DNA from: JBKQHQ01 sp052148715 | GTDB lineage: Bacteria > Pseudomonadota > Alphaproteobacteria > Rhizobiales > Xanthobacteraceae | Length of the DNA stretch: 64,000 bases | Direction: 5' to 3' | Assembly: GCA_052148715.1 (NCBI GenBank) | Contig: JBKQHQ010000081.1 | Coordinates: 68,593 to 132,592, forward strand | Shown here: positions 26,350 through 34,152 of the stretch, in pieces | Layout of the letters: each line of letters opens with the position of its first letter | Numbering within the stretch: the stretch's first letter is position 1 | Notes under the pieces: model-generated | The model's database searches: none | Told to the model about the DNA's origin: nothing | The model's input: only the letters and a program-made list of their open reading frames with translations | Made by a program: the position numbers and the translations under genes

Positions 26350-27054
26350 TTACTGCACGCCGAGATGACGAAATAGGATGTCCGGCTGCTCGGAAAGGGC
26401 CGCGGCGGGCCCCTCGTGCACGATCTGGCCGGTTTCCAGGATGTAGACGCGATCGGCGACCGCCAGCGCACTGTACAGGTTCTGCTCGACCAGGAGGATC
26501 GCGAGATTGTGCCGCTTGAGGTCGAGCACGATTTCCTCGAGCTGCTGCACGACGACCGGCGCCAAGCCCTCGGAGGGCTCATCCATCAGGATCAATTCGG
26601 GATCGATCATCAGCGCGCGGGCGACCGCGAGCATCTGCCGTTCGCCGCCGGATAGTTGGCTACCGCGGTGGCGGCGGCGCTCGGCGAGGCGCGGAAACAG
26701 CGCGAACAGCCGATCGACAGTCCAGCCGTCGGCCTTGCGGGCGCGCTTCACCATGGTGAGATGCTCGATCACGCTCAACGACGGAAACAGCCGCCGGCCT
26801 TGCGGCACGATGGCAATGCGCCGCGCCGCGATCTCGTGCGGCCGCAGGCCGATCAGGGTCTCGCCGCGCCAGAGGAGGGCGCCCGCGCGCACCGTCGGCG
26901 GCGCCAGGGCCATGATCGAGCGCATGGTCGTCGTCTTGCCCATGCCGTTGCGGCCAAGCAGCGCCACGACCTCGCCCGGGCCGACCGTCAGCGAGATGCC
27001 GCGCACCACATGCGCCTCGCCGTAGAAACTGTGCAGGTCGCGGATCTCAAGCAT
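26350..27054 (-). CDS. livF: branched-chain amino acid-type ABC transporter ATP-binding protein LivF
   Basis: A 234-residue ATPase. Walker A is LLGRNGMGKTT near 33-43, the signature LSGGERQ near 133-139, and Walker B LILMDEPSEGLAPVVVQQ near 153-170. The start MLEIRDLHSFYGEAHVVRGISL is typical of LivF. It overlaps the LivG stop by 8 bases, so the two are translationally coupled. Despite the liv name, transporters of this group also carry urea, amides and aromatic acids. Confidence 0.93.
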   Translation of the reverse strand: MLEIRDLHSFYGEAHVVRGISLTVGPGEVVALLGRNGMGKTTTMRSIMALAPPTVRAGALLWRGETLIGLRPHEIAARRIAIVPQGRRLFPSLSVIEHLTMVKRARKADGWTVDRLFALFPRLAERRRHRGSQLSGGERQMLAVARALMIDPELILMDEPSEGLAPVVVQQLEEIVLDLKRHNLAILLVEQNLYSALAVADRVYILETGQIVHEGPAAALSEQPDILFRHLGVQ

Positions 27055-27802
27055 GGCGCGGCTTCCCGAGATAGACCTCCTGTACGACCTTGTTGTGGCG
27101 GATCGCGTCGGGGGTCTCCTCGACCAGCACCCGCCCCTCGTGCAGGCAGGTCACGTGGTCGGCGATGCCGAGCACCAGATCCATGTCGTGCTCAATCAGC
27201 ACGATCGTGAGGTCGCTGGGCAGGCTGCGGATGATCTCGGCCACGAGCGAGCGTTCGGCCGGCGAGAGGCCGGCGGCCGGCTCGTCCAGCAGAAGGAGAC
27301 GCGGGCGCGTCACGAGCGAGAGGGCGATCTCGATCTGGCGCTGCTCGCCATAAGACAGCTCGCGGACCGGCACGCCGCCGTGCGCCGTAAGGCGCGCGGC
27401 GCCGAGCGCCGATGCGATGCGGCTCTTCTCGTCGCGGTCGAGGGCGGGGGTGCCGAAGAGCGAGAATTTCCGCGCCGATAGGCCCCGCGCCGCGAGCACC
27501 ATGTTGTCCTCGACCGAGAGGGTCGGGAACAGATTGGTGATCTGGAACGTGCGCGAGATGCCGAGCCGCGCGCGGCGGTGCGGCGGCAACCGCGTCATGT
27601 CGTGCCCATCAAAGGTGATGCGGCCGGAGGTCGGCAGGATCATCCCGGTGATCGCATTGAACAGCGTCGTCTTGCCGGCTCCGTTCGGGCCGATGACGGC
27701 GCGCCGTTGCCCGCGCGGCACCGACAATGTGACGCCGTCGACCGCCCGCAATGCGTCGAACGCGACCACGACGTCCGCGAGGTCGAGCACAATATCGCTC
27801 AC
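27047..27802 (-). CDS. livG: branched-chain amino acid-type ABC transporter ATP-binding protein LivG
   Basis: A 251-residue ATPase with Walker A VIGPNGAGKTTLFNAITG near 36-53, ARLGISRTFQITNLFPTLSVEDNM (the LivG-type Q-loop region), the signature LSYGEQRQIEIA and Walker B LLLLDEPAAGLSPAE. The start is GTG. It lies 50 bases after the receptor gene and overlaps livF. Confidence 0.93.
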   Translation of the reverse strand: MSDIVLDLADVVVAFDALRAVDGVTLSVPRGQRRAVIGPNGAGKTTLFNAITGMILPTSGRITFDGHDMTRLPPHRRARLGISRTFQITNLFPTLSVEDNMVLAARGLSARKFSLFGTPALDRDEKSRIASALGAARLTAHGGVPVRELSYGEQRQIEIALSLVTRPRLLLLDEPAAGLSPAERSLVAEIIRSLPSDLTIVLIEHDMDLVLGIADHVTCLHEGRVLVEETPDAIRHNKVVQEVYLGKPRHA

Positions 27803-27852
27803 GGTCGGGCGTCAGGAATCATTGCCGCTCCGGCCGTGGTGCAGGCCTCCGC

Positions 27853-29112
27853 TCAGGCCTTCTTGATGCCTTGGAAGCTTCTGGAATACGGCGGCTGCTT
27901 CATATAGGTCTCGGGATCGTACTTCCAGAATTGCGAAACGTTTGCATAGGTCTCGATCGGAACGTTCCAGTACTTCCCGTCGGGGCGCTTCATCACCTTG
28001 CGGATATAGACATCGTAGATCGGGTTGCCGTAGGCATCAAGCTTGACGTTTTTTCCGAGCGGCGAGTCGGTGAGCTCGGTGTCGCGCACGGCGGCGAGGA
28101 AGGCGTCGCGATCCTCGACCTTGCCGCCGAGCTTCTCGATCGCCAGCGAGATCCACATGGCGCCCGAATACATCGAGAACCCGAACAGCGAGGGGATCTT
28201 CCCGTATTTCGCCACGTAGTCCTTGACGAACTTCTGGGTGGCCGGATTGTCGGCCCCTTCGGCGAAATGCGCGGCCGAGACGATGCCCTCGCATTCCGGC
28301 CCAAGCGTACGGATGATCGACTGATCGGTGGTGTTCATGGCGCTGATCATCGGGATCTGGCCCTTCAGTCCGAAGCTCGCATATTGCTGCAAGAGCCGGG
28401 TGGCGTCTGCGCCGTTCTCCATCGCGAACACGGCATCGACCTTGGCATCGCCGATTTGCCCGAGATAGGGACTGAAGTCGGCGGTATTCAGCGGATGCCA
28501 GAACTGCTGCACGATTTCGCCGCCGCCCTCGGTGAAGACCTGCGCAAACCCGCCGCATTGCTCGTGACCGAAGCTGTAGTCTTGGCTGATCGTTAGGATG
28601 CGCCGATAGCCCTGCTTGACCGCCCAGTCGCCGAGCGGATGGGTGAAGGCGCTGGCCGAATAGCCGGCGACCCGGATGACGTTCTTGATGCGCGCGCGCT
28701 GCGTCAGATCGTCGGCGGCAATGATCGGGATGAAATAAGGCGTCCCGTTTTCCTTGACGTAGTTCGCGACCGCGAGACCGGTATTAGCGAGCAGGTTGCC
28801 CATCAGAAAGTGCACGTTCGATTGCTCGACGAGCTTGCGCGCCTTCTGCAGCGCAGTATCGGGGTTGGACGCGTCGTCCTCGATGATCAGCTCGACGCTC
28901 CTCCCGGCCACCTTGTTGCCGACGTGGTCGAAAAAGAACTGCGTCCCCTCGACCATCTCGCGTCCGCCCGCGGCGACGACGCCGGTCAGCGGCGCGAGCA
29001 CGCCGATCTTGATCGGGCCGTCTTGAGCGGCCGCCATGGCCCACGGCTTGGCGCCGAGGCCGGCCGCCGCCAACGAGAGGCTCGTGCTCTGGAGAAATTG
29101 CCTGCGATTCAT
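27853..29112 (-). CDS. LivK-like ABC transporter substrate-binding protein with Tat-type signal
   Basis: A 419-residue periplasmic binding protein (peripla_BP_6/LivJ fold). The N-terminus MNRRQFLQSTSLSLAAAGLGA is a twin-arginine-type export signal. The mature part opens IKIGVLAPLTGVVAAGGREMVEG and contains IIEDDASNPDTALQKARKLVEQ, a typical hinge and ligand region. LivJ-fold receptors of this sort bind amino acids, amides, urea or aromatic acids. The start used (29112) has GGATGACGCC before it. livM ends 4 bases upstream. Confidence 0.92.
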   Translation of the reverse strand: MNRRQFLQSTSLSLAAAGLGAKPWAMAAAQDGPIKIGVLAPLTGVVAAGGREMVEGTQFFFDHVGNKVAGRSVELIIEDDASNPDTALQKARKLVEQSNVHFLMGNLLANTGLAVANYVKENGTPYFIPIIAADDLTQRARIKNVIRVAGYSASAFTHPLGDWAVKQGYRRILTISQDYSFGHEQCGGFAQVFTEGGGEIVQQFWHPLNTADFSPYLGQIGDAKVDAVFAMENGADATRLLQQYASFGLKGQIPMISAMNTTDQSIIRTLGPECEGIVSAAHFAEGADNPATQKFVKDYVAKYGKIPSLFGFSMYSGAMWISLAIEKLGGKVEDRDAFLAAVRDTELTDSPLGKNVKLDAYGNPIYDVYIRKVMKRPDGKYWNVPIETYANVSQFWKYDPETYMKQPPYSRSFQGIKKA

Positions 29113-29116
29113 GGCG

Positions 29117-30115
29117 TCATCCTTTCTTGCCTGTCCGTTGCGAAAGCGTGCGGCGCGCAAGCAAGGCACGCGCCGTTCCGACCAGCCCCTCGGGGGCGAA
29201 GATCATGATCATGATGAACGTGATACCGAGCACGGTCTGCCAACGTTCGGTATAGGAGCTGACGACATTCTGCAGCAGCAGGATCGCCGCCGACCCGATG
29301 AACGCGCCGAAAAGCGTTCCGACGCCGCCGACGATCGTCATCAGCAAGCTCTGGACCGACTGTGCCAACGCCACGGCGGATGGGCTGACGAAGCTGTTGA
29401 AGAAGGCATAGAGGCCGCCGGCGACGCCGGCGAAAAAGCCCGAGAGCGTGAAGCCGATGAACAGATGCAGGTGGACGTCGTAGCCGAGGCTGCGCATGCG
29501 GCTCTCGCTGTCGCGGATGCCGCGCAGTGTCAGTCCGAACGGCGAGCGCACGAGCCGCCGCATGGCGAACGTGAGCGCGGCTACGCATGCGAGCACCACC
29601 CAATAGAAAGCTTGGTGATCGCGCAGCCAACCGGAGCGCAGCGTGCCGCGCAGGCCGTTTTCCCCGCCCGTTACATCCGTCCAACGCAGACAGATGCCCC
29701 ACACGATCATGCCGAGCGCGAGCGTCAGCAGCAGGAAATAGACGCCGGAGGTGCGCACCGCGACCACGGAGAACAGCGCTGCCACCAAGGTTGCGGCGAT
29801 CACGCCGAGCAGGAATGCCACGACCGGGTCAACGCCGAGCTGCGTGACCGCATAGACGACCACGTAGGCGGACACACCGAAGATGGCGCCGTGTCCAAGC
29901 GACGTGCGGCCGGCAAAGCCGGCCAGGATGTCGATCGACATCGCCAGCGCCCCGTAGATCAGGATCTCGGTCGCGAGGCCGAGCCGGTATTTGGAGAGCC
30001 AGAAGGGCAGGGCGGCAAGCCCGGCCAGCACCAGCGCGACGACGCACGCCGTTCGGACCGGCACCGTTAGGGGCGATTCGGCGCCAGCTGCAGCGATACG
30101 ACCGAGACCCGTCAT
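29117..30115 (-). CDS. livM: branched-chain amino acid-type ABC transporter permease LivM
   Basis: A 332-residue permease with about eight to ten helices. LivM marks: ILIYGALAMSIDILAGFAGRTSLGHGAIFGVSAYVV near residues 50-85 and the coupling region FGLTLRGIRDSESRMRSLGYDV near 195-216. Its ATG overlaps the LivH stop (ATGA on the minus strand). A much longer open frame running upstream here is antisense-free but composed of out-of-frame livH sequence and is not used. Confidence 0.92.
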   Translation of the reverse strand: MTGLGRIAAAGAESPLTVPVRTACVVALVLAGLAALPFWLSKYRLGLATEILIYGALAMSIDILAGFAGRTSLGHGAIFGVSAYVVVYAVTQLGVDPVVAFLLGVIAATLVAALFSVVAVRTSGVYFLLLTLALGMIVWGICLRWTDVTGGENGLRGTLRSGWLRDHQAFYWVVLACVAALTFAMRRLVRSPFGLTLRGIRDSESRMRSLGYDVHLHLFIGFTLSGFFAGVAGGLYAFFNSFVSPSAVALAQSVQSLLMTIVGGVGTLFGAFIGSAAILLLQNVVSSYTERWQTVLGITFIMIMIFAPEGLVGTARALLARRTLSQRTGKKG

Positions 30116-30963
30116 GTCGCCCGCCCCAAGAGCCCGAGCGGGCGGAAGGCCAGGAGCACCACCATGGGGCCGAAAATGACGAAGTAGGCGAGTTCGGGAA
30201 ACATCACTTGGCCGAGCGTATTCAGAAGTCCCACGAGCAGGCTGCCGATGGCGACGCCGATCAGGCTGCCGCGTCCGCCGATGATCACCACCGCAAGGCT
30301 GAAGACGAGGATTTCGGCATCGGCGGAGGGATAGAGCGAAAGAAACGCGCCGCCCATCAGGCCGCCAAACCCGGCCAGCGCCGATCCGAGCAGGAAGGTC
30401 GCCAGAAACACGCGGCGGATATTGATGCCGGTTGCTTCCACCATTTCGGCATCGTCGACGCCGGCGCGGATAAGCGCGCCGAGGCGCGTGCGGTTGATGA
30501 GCAGCAGCAGGCCCGCGAAGATGAGGACCCCGGTAAGCAGGACGAACAGGCGATATTTGGGATAGAAAATGCCGAATACGCGCACGCCGCCGCGCAAGGC
30601 CTCCGGAATCGGGACGGTGAAACTGTCGCCGCCCCAGATGACCAAGGCCATGTCGTCGAGGACGAAGGCGACCCCGAGAGTCAGCAGCACTTCGCGCAGC
30701 TCGTGGCCGCGAACGAACCGCAGCAGTCCCTGATCGAGGGCGAAGCCAATCGCCGCGACGGCAACGATGGCGCCGACTGCGCCCAGAAAGAAGCTGCCGG
30801 TCTTGGCCGCGATCGTGAATCCCACATAGCCGCCGAGCAAGTAGAGGGCGCCATGCGCCAGATTGACGATCCGCAGTAGCCCGAAAATGAGCGTAAAGCC
30901 GCTCGCGACGACAAACAGAAGAGCCGCGAAGGTGAGCCCGTTCAGCAGCTGAAACGCGTTCAT
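30112..30963 (-). CDS. livH: branched-chain amino acid-type ABC transporter permease LivH
   Basis: A 283-residue permease. Marks: LNGLTFAALLFVVASGFTLIFGLLRIVNLAHGALYLLGGYVGF near residues 7-49 and the coupling segment RAGVDDAEMVEATGINIRRVF near 160-180. It is the first gene of livH-livM-livK-livG-livF. An imperfect palindrome about 115 bases upstream (31078-31104) may be its operator. Confidence 0.92.
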   Translation of the reverse strand: MNAFQLLNGLTFAALLFVVASGFTLIFGLLRIVNLAHGALYLLGGYVGFTIAAKTGSFFLGAVGAIVAVAAIGFALDQGLLRFVRGHELREVLLTLGVAFVLDDMALVIWGGDSFTVPIPEALRGGVRVFGIFYPKYRLFVLLTGVLIFAGLLLLINRTRLGALIRAGVDDAEMVEATGINIRRVFLATFLLGSALAGFGGLMGGAFLSLYPSADAEILVFSLAVVIIGGRGSLIGVAIGSLLVGLLNTLGQVMFPELAYFVIFGPMVVLLAFRPLGLLGRAT

Positions 30964-31077
30964 CCGCGGCTCCGCTCACGGCCTCTCCGGTTCGGCGCCG
31001 AAGGCGTGCGCGACCATTTTGACGCCGCCAGCACCTCCAACGCGTCCGTTTCCGCTGTTTTTGTGAATGGGTTCAAC

Positions 31078-31104
31078 GGCACAATGGCGTCTAGCCGTTA
31101 TGCC
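31078..31104 (-). promoter_or_regulatory. imperfect palindrome upstream of the liv operon
   Basis: GGCACAATGGC (31078-31088) and GCCGTTATGCC (31094-31104) are inverted copies with two mismatches around a 5-base spacer. It lies about 115 bases upstream of livH and on the 3' side of the MarR-GNAT gene, so an operator for the liv operon is the simplest reading. Confidence 0.35.
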
Positions 31105-31224
31105 ATATCCGTGCCAATTCCCGAGTCTTCCCGGCGGGTTCGGCTTCGAACGCGCACTGAACATTTTTTTCGCACCGGAGCGCCTGCGTGCCCGCGCGTT
31201 AGGCAGGCTTTCGGTTGGCGCCTG

Positions 31225-32163
31225 TCACAACGCCCGCTCCCACGTCTCGCCGATCAGATCCTGGCCGAAGCTCGTGTGCGGTTCCTCGCGCACGCGGCGG
31301 AAGCCGGCATTCTGGTAGATGCGGCGCGCGCCCGTGAGGATGCTCTGGGTCCACAGCGTGATCGACTTGTAACCGTTCTGCCGGGCGAAGCGGATGCACT
31401 CCTCGACCAGGCGGCCGCCGATCCCGAGACCACGCGCTTTCGGCTCCACAAGGAGCAGCCGCAGCTTGGCGACCGTATCGGACGCCTTGACCAAAAATAC
31501 CGAGCCGACCGGCTCGCCGTCGATCTCCGCTATCCAGCAGCGCTCGCGCTTTGGATCGAATTTCTTGATGAACTCCGCGACGATCTCGGCGACGAGCGCC
31601 TCGAAGGAGATATCCCACCCATATTCCTCGGCATAGCGCGCGCCGTGGCGGGCGACGACGAAGCCCATGTCGCCGGGCTGATGCGGGCGCAGAAGGTAGG
31701 ACGGCTTGTCCGCCCTAGGCGCGCGCAGCATGCCCTCGATCGCCTGCATCGCCTTGACCATCCGCTCCTGCTCGCTGCCGGCGAGCCGTCCGAGCATCGC
31801 GGCAATGTCGCCGTGCGAGCGATTCTCCAGGCCCGCGAAGGCCCGACGGCCCTTGGTCGTGAGTTTGAGACGAAATTGCCGGCGGTCAGCCGCGGACGGC
31901 AGCTTGGTGACGAGATCCGCATCGACGAACTTGGCCGTGATGCGGCTGAGATAGCCGGCATCGAGGTTCAAGCTCTGGGCGACGTCGGTCGCGGTCGGCT
32001 CGTCGCCATGGGCAAGCTCATAAAGGACGCGAACCTCGGCGAGCGAGAAGGGGCTCTGCAGAAATCCGTCCTGCAGGAGGCCGATCTGCCGGGTGTAGAA
32101 CCGGTTGAACGACCGCACCGCGGCAACGCGGCGATCGAGGTCATTTTCCGCGACAGCGCTCAT
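31225..32163 (-). CDS. MarR-family regulator fused to GNAT N-acetyltransferase
   Basis: A 312-residue two-domain protein. Residues about 1-150 form a MarR winged helix (FSLAEVRVLYELAHGDEPTATDVAQSLNLDAGYLSRITAKFV and the wing SAADRRQFRLKLTTKGR). Residues about 160-312 form a GNAT domain with the acetyl-CoA motif VEPKARGLGIGGRLVEECI near 239-257 and RIYQNAGFRRV near 283. Such fusions are a known class thought to link acylation to transcription. I use the ATG at 32163; an upstream in-frame ATG would run through the operator-like palindromes. It is divergent from an aldehyde dehydrogenase gene. Confidence 0.9.
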   Translation of the reverse strand: MSAVAENDLDRRVAAVRSFNRFYTRQIGLLQDGFLQSPFSLAEVRVLYELAHGDEPTATDVAQSLNLDAGYLSRITAKFVDADLVTKLPSAADRRQFRLKLTTKGRRAFAGLENRSHGDIAAMLGRLAGSEQERMVKAMQAIEGMLRAPRADKPSYLLRPHQPGDMGFVVARHGARYAEEYGWDISFEALVAEIVAEFIKKFDPKRERCWIAEIDGEPVGSVFLVKASDTVAKLRLLLVEPKARGLGIGGRLVEECIRFARQNGYKSITLWTQSILTGARRIYQNAGFRRVREEPHTSFGQDLIGETWERAL

Positions 32164-32184
32164 TAGCCAGTATGCGATATTTAA

Positions 32185-32217
32185 TGACGGAGTCAACAAA
32201 TTAATTGATACAGTCAA
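32185..32217. promoter_or_regulatory. paired palindromes between the MarR-GNAT and aldehyde dehydrogenase genes
   Basis: TGACGGAGTCA (32185-32195) and TTGATACAGTCAA (32205-32217) are two short dyads with centres 21 bases apart, i.e. on the same DNA face. They start 22 bases upstream of the MarR-GNAT start codon in an AT-rich patch. This is the layout expected for an autoregulatory MarR operator. Confidence 0.5.
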
Positions 32218-32236
32218 ATATCCTGGGGCGCGAACT

Positions 32237-32386
32237 CAGCCGTCGTCCCGGGCCTTGTGCCCGGGATCCATGGGGCAGCAAAACGAGGCGCCGCAATAGC
32301 GCCTTGCGGTGTTCGACGCAGTCGATGCCGACGTTCATGGCAAGCGGAGAAATGGATCCCGGGCACAAGGCCCTGGACGACGGCTG
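32237..32386. repeat. palindromic intergenic repeat with CCGTCGTCC...GGGATCCA termini
   Basis: The left arm (32237-32272) contains CCGTCGTCCCGGGCCTTGTG then CCCGGGATCCA. The right arm (32353-32386) is its near-perfect complement, TGGATCCCGGGCACAAGG then CCCTGGACGACGGCTG. About 80 bases lie between. Elements of this kind are common between genes in Bradyrhizobium relatives. It separates the promoter-proximal dyads from the aldehyde dehydrogenase start. Confidence 0.7.
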
Positions 32387-32456
32387 CGGCTCGACGGGTG
32401 GTCGCGTCCGGCGCGAAGTGCTATCGCTCGCCGGCACATTCGCAGGGAGGTTGCCC

Positions 32457-33884
32457 ATGTATACGGAACTCGGTCTCTATATCGACGGCGCCTGGTTGAA
32501 CGGCGGCGGCCGCAAGGGCGAGGAGGTGGTCAACCCGGCGACCGAGAAGCCGCTGGCGCATCTGCCGCATGCCAGCAATGCCGACCTCGACCGGGCGCTC
32601 GATGCGGCCGAGAAGGGTTTTTTGGTCTGGCGGGCAACCTCCGCCTACGACCGGGCGAAAGTCTTGCGCAAGGCCGCCGACCTGCTGCGCGAGCGCCATG
32701 AAGCGGTGTCGCGCATCCTCACCCAGGAGCAGGGCAAGGTTTACGCCGAGGCGCGCGGCGAGGTTCTGGTCACCGCCGACATCATCGAATGGTTCGCCGA
32801 GGAAGGCCGCCGCGCCTACGGGCGCATCGTCCCCGGCCGCGCCAAGGGCGCGCGCCAACTCGTGGTGCAGGAGCCGGTCGGCATCGTCGCCGCGTTCACG
32901 CCGTGGAATTTCCCGACGCTGACGCCGGCGCGCAAGATCAGCGCGTCGTTGGCGGCCGGCTGCTCCATCATCATCAAGGCATCTGAGGAGACGCCCGGCG
33001 CCTGCGTCGAGCTCGTGCGCTGCTTCATCGATGCCGGGTTGCCGGCGGGCGTGCTCAATCTCGTATTCGGCGTGCCGGCTAATGTGTCCGAGCACCTGCT
33101 CGCCGCCGACCGCGTGCGCAAGATCTCCTTCACCGGCTCGGTGCCGGTCGGCAAGCATCTCGCCGGCCTCGCCGCCAAGGGCATGAAGAAGGCCACCATG
33201 GAGCTCGGCGGCCATTCGCCCGTCGTCGTGTTCGGCGATGCCGATCCGGAGAAGACGGCCGATGCCATCGCCGCCTTCAAGTTCCGCAATGCCGGCCAGG
33301 TTTGCATCTCGCCGACCCGCTTCTACGTGCAGGAGCCCATCTACAATCGCTTCCTGGCGCGCTTCACCGAATACGCCAACGGGATCAAGCTCGGCGACGG
33401 GCTGGAGAAGGGCGTCACCATGGGCCCGCTCGCCAACGCACGCCGGCTCGACGCCATGGAAGCACTGGTCAACGACAGCAAGAGCCGCGGCGCCAAGATC
33501 AGGACCGGCGGCAAGCGGCACGGCAACCAGGGCTACTTCTTCGAGCCGACGGTCGTGACCGATATCCCCGACGATTCCAAGCTAATGACGGTCGAGCCGT
33601 TCGGCCCGATCGCGCCGGTCGTCACCTTCAAGACTTTTGAGGAGGTGGTCGAGCGCGCCAACTCGCTTCCCTACGGCCTCGCCGCCTACGCCTTCACGGC
33701 ATCAGGCGCGACCGCCACCGCCATCGGCGACGCGCTCGAATCCGGCATGGTCGGCGTCAACAGCACCGCCATCTCGACCCCTGAAACCCCCTTCGGCGGC
33801 GTCAAGGAAAGCGGCTACGGCCACGAGGGCGGCATCGAGGGCCTCGAGGCCTACACGGTAAGGAAACTGATCATTCAAGCGTAA
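32457..33884 (+). CDS. NAD(P)+-dependent aldehyde dehydrogenase, succinate-semialdehyde-type
   Basis: A 475-residue ALDH. Marks: FTPWNFPTLTPARKISASLAAGC near residues 143-165, the Glu in MELGGHSPVVVFGDAD near 246, the nucleophile Cys in RNAGQVCISPTRFY near 280, and ETPFGGVKESGYGHEGG near the end. It resembles GabD-like succinate-semialdehyde dehydrogenases, but glycolaldehyde or glutarate-semialdehyde are possible substrates. The ATG at 32457 has GGGAGG eight bases upstream. Divergence from the MarR-GNAT gene suggests control by it. Confidence 0.92.
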   Translation: MYTELGLYIDGAWLNGGGRKGEEVVNPATEKPLAHLPHASNADLDRALDAAEKGFLVWRATSAYDRAKVLRKAADLLRERHEAVSRILTQEQGKVYAEARGEVLVTADIIEWFAEEGRRAYGRIVPGRAKGARQLVVQEPVGIVAAFTPWNFPTLTPARKISASLAAGCSIIIKASEETPGACVELVRCFIDAGLPAGVLNLVFGVPANVSEHLLAADRVRKISFTGSVPVGKHLAGLAAKGMKKATMELGGHSPVVVFGDADPEKTADAIAAFKFRNAGQVCISPTRFYVQEPIYNRFLARFTEYANGIKLGDGLEKGVTMGPLANARRLDAMEALVNDSKSRGAKIRTGGKRHGNQGYFFEPTVVTDIPDDSKLMTVEPFGPIAPVVTFKTFEEVVERANSLPYGLAAYAFTASGATATAIGDALESGMVGVNSTAISTPETPFGGVKESGYGHEGGIEGLEAYTVRKLIIQA

Positions 33885-33925
33885 CCGCTGCGGTGCTGGC
33901 GTTCGTCTTCGCTATCACATCCCTC

Positions 33926-34012
33926 CATCGTCATGCCCGCGCTTGTCGCGGGCATCTACGTCTGCGAAACTACAACAAGTCGTGGATGGCCGGAACAAGT
34001 ACGGCCATGACG
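33926..34012. repeat. palindromic intergenic repeat, CGTCATGCCCGCG type
   Basis: The left end reads CGTCATGCCCGCGCTTGTCG then CGGGCATC (a hairpin in itself), and the right end TGGATGGCCGG...CGGCCATGACG is partly complementary to it. This is one of two repeats filling the gap between the converging aldehyde dehydrogenase and CoxL-like genes. A related short hairpin occurs at 40847-40874. Confidence 0.6.
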
Positions 34013-34055
34013 CGTGGGGTATTGTTGTTGTTACGCGCCCTCGGCTGCAGAATCC

Positions 34056-34130
34056 GCTCGTCCCCGCGAAAGCGGGGACCCAGCTGATTTTCAACAAAAA
34101 CTGGGTTCCCGCTTGCGCGGGAATGAGCGG
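34056..34130. repeat. palindromic intergenic repeat, CCCCGCGAAAGCGGGG type
   Basis: It contains the hairpin TCCCCGCGAAAGCGGGGA, then CCCAG...CTGGG, then TTCCCGCTTGCGCGGGAA. The two ends resemble each other and the centre is AT-rich. It may act as a bidirectional terminator between convergent genes. Confidence 0.6.
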
Positions 34131-34152
34131 GCGAGGCTCGGCGGAGCTTTAT

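Noticed and set aside
29117..30979. A single 620-codon frame spanning livM and livH
   Set aside because: Only its C-terminal 332 codons are protein-like; the rest is livH in the wrong frame. livH and livM are separate, overlapping genes.
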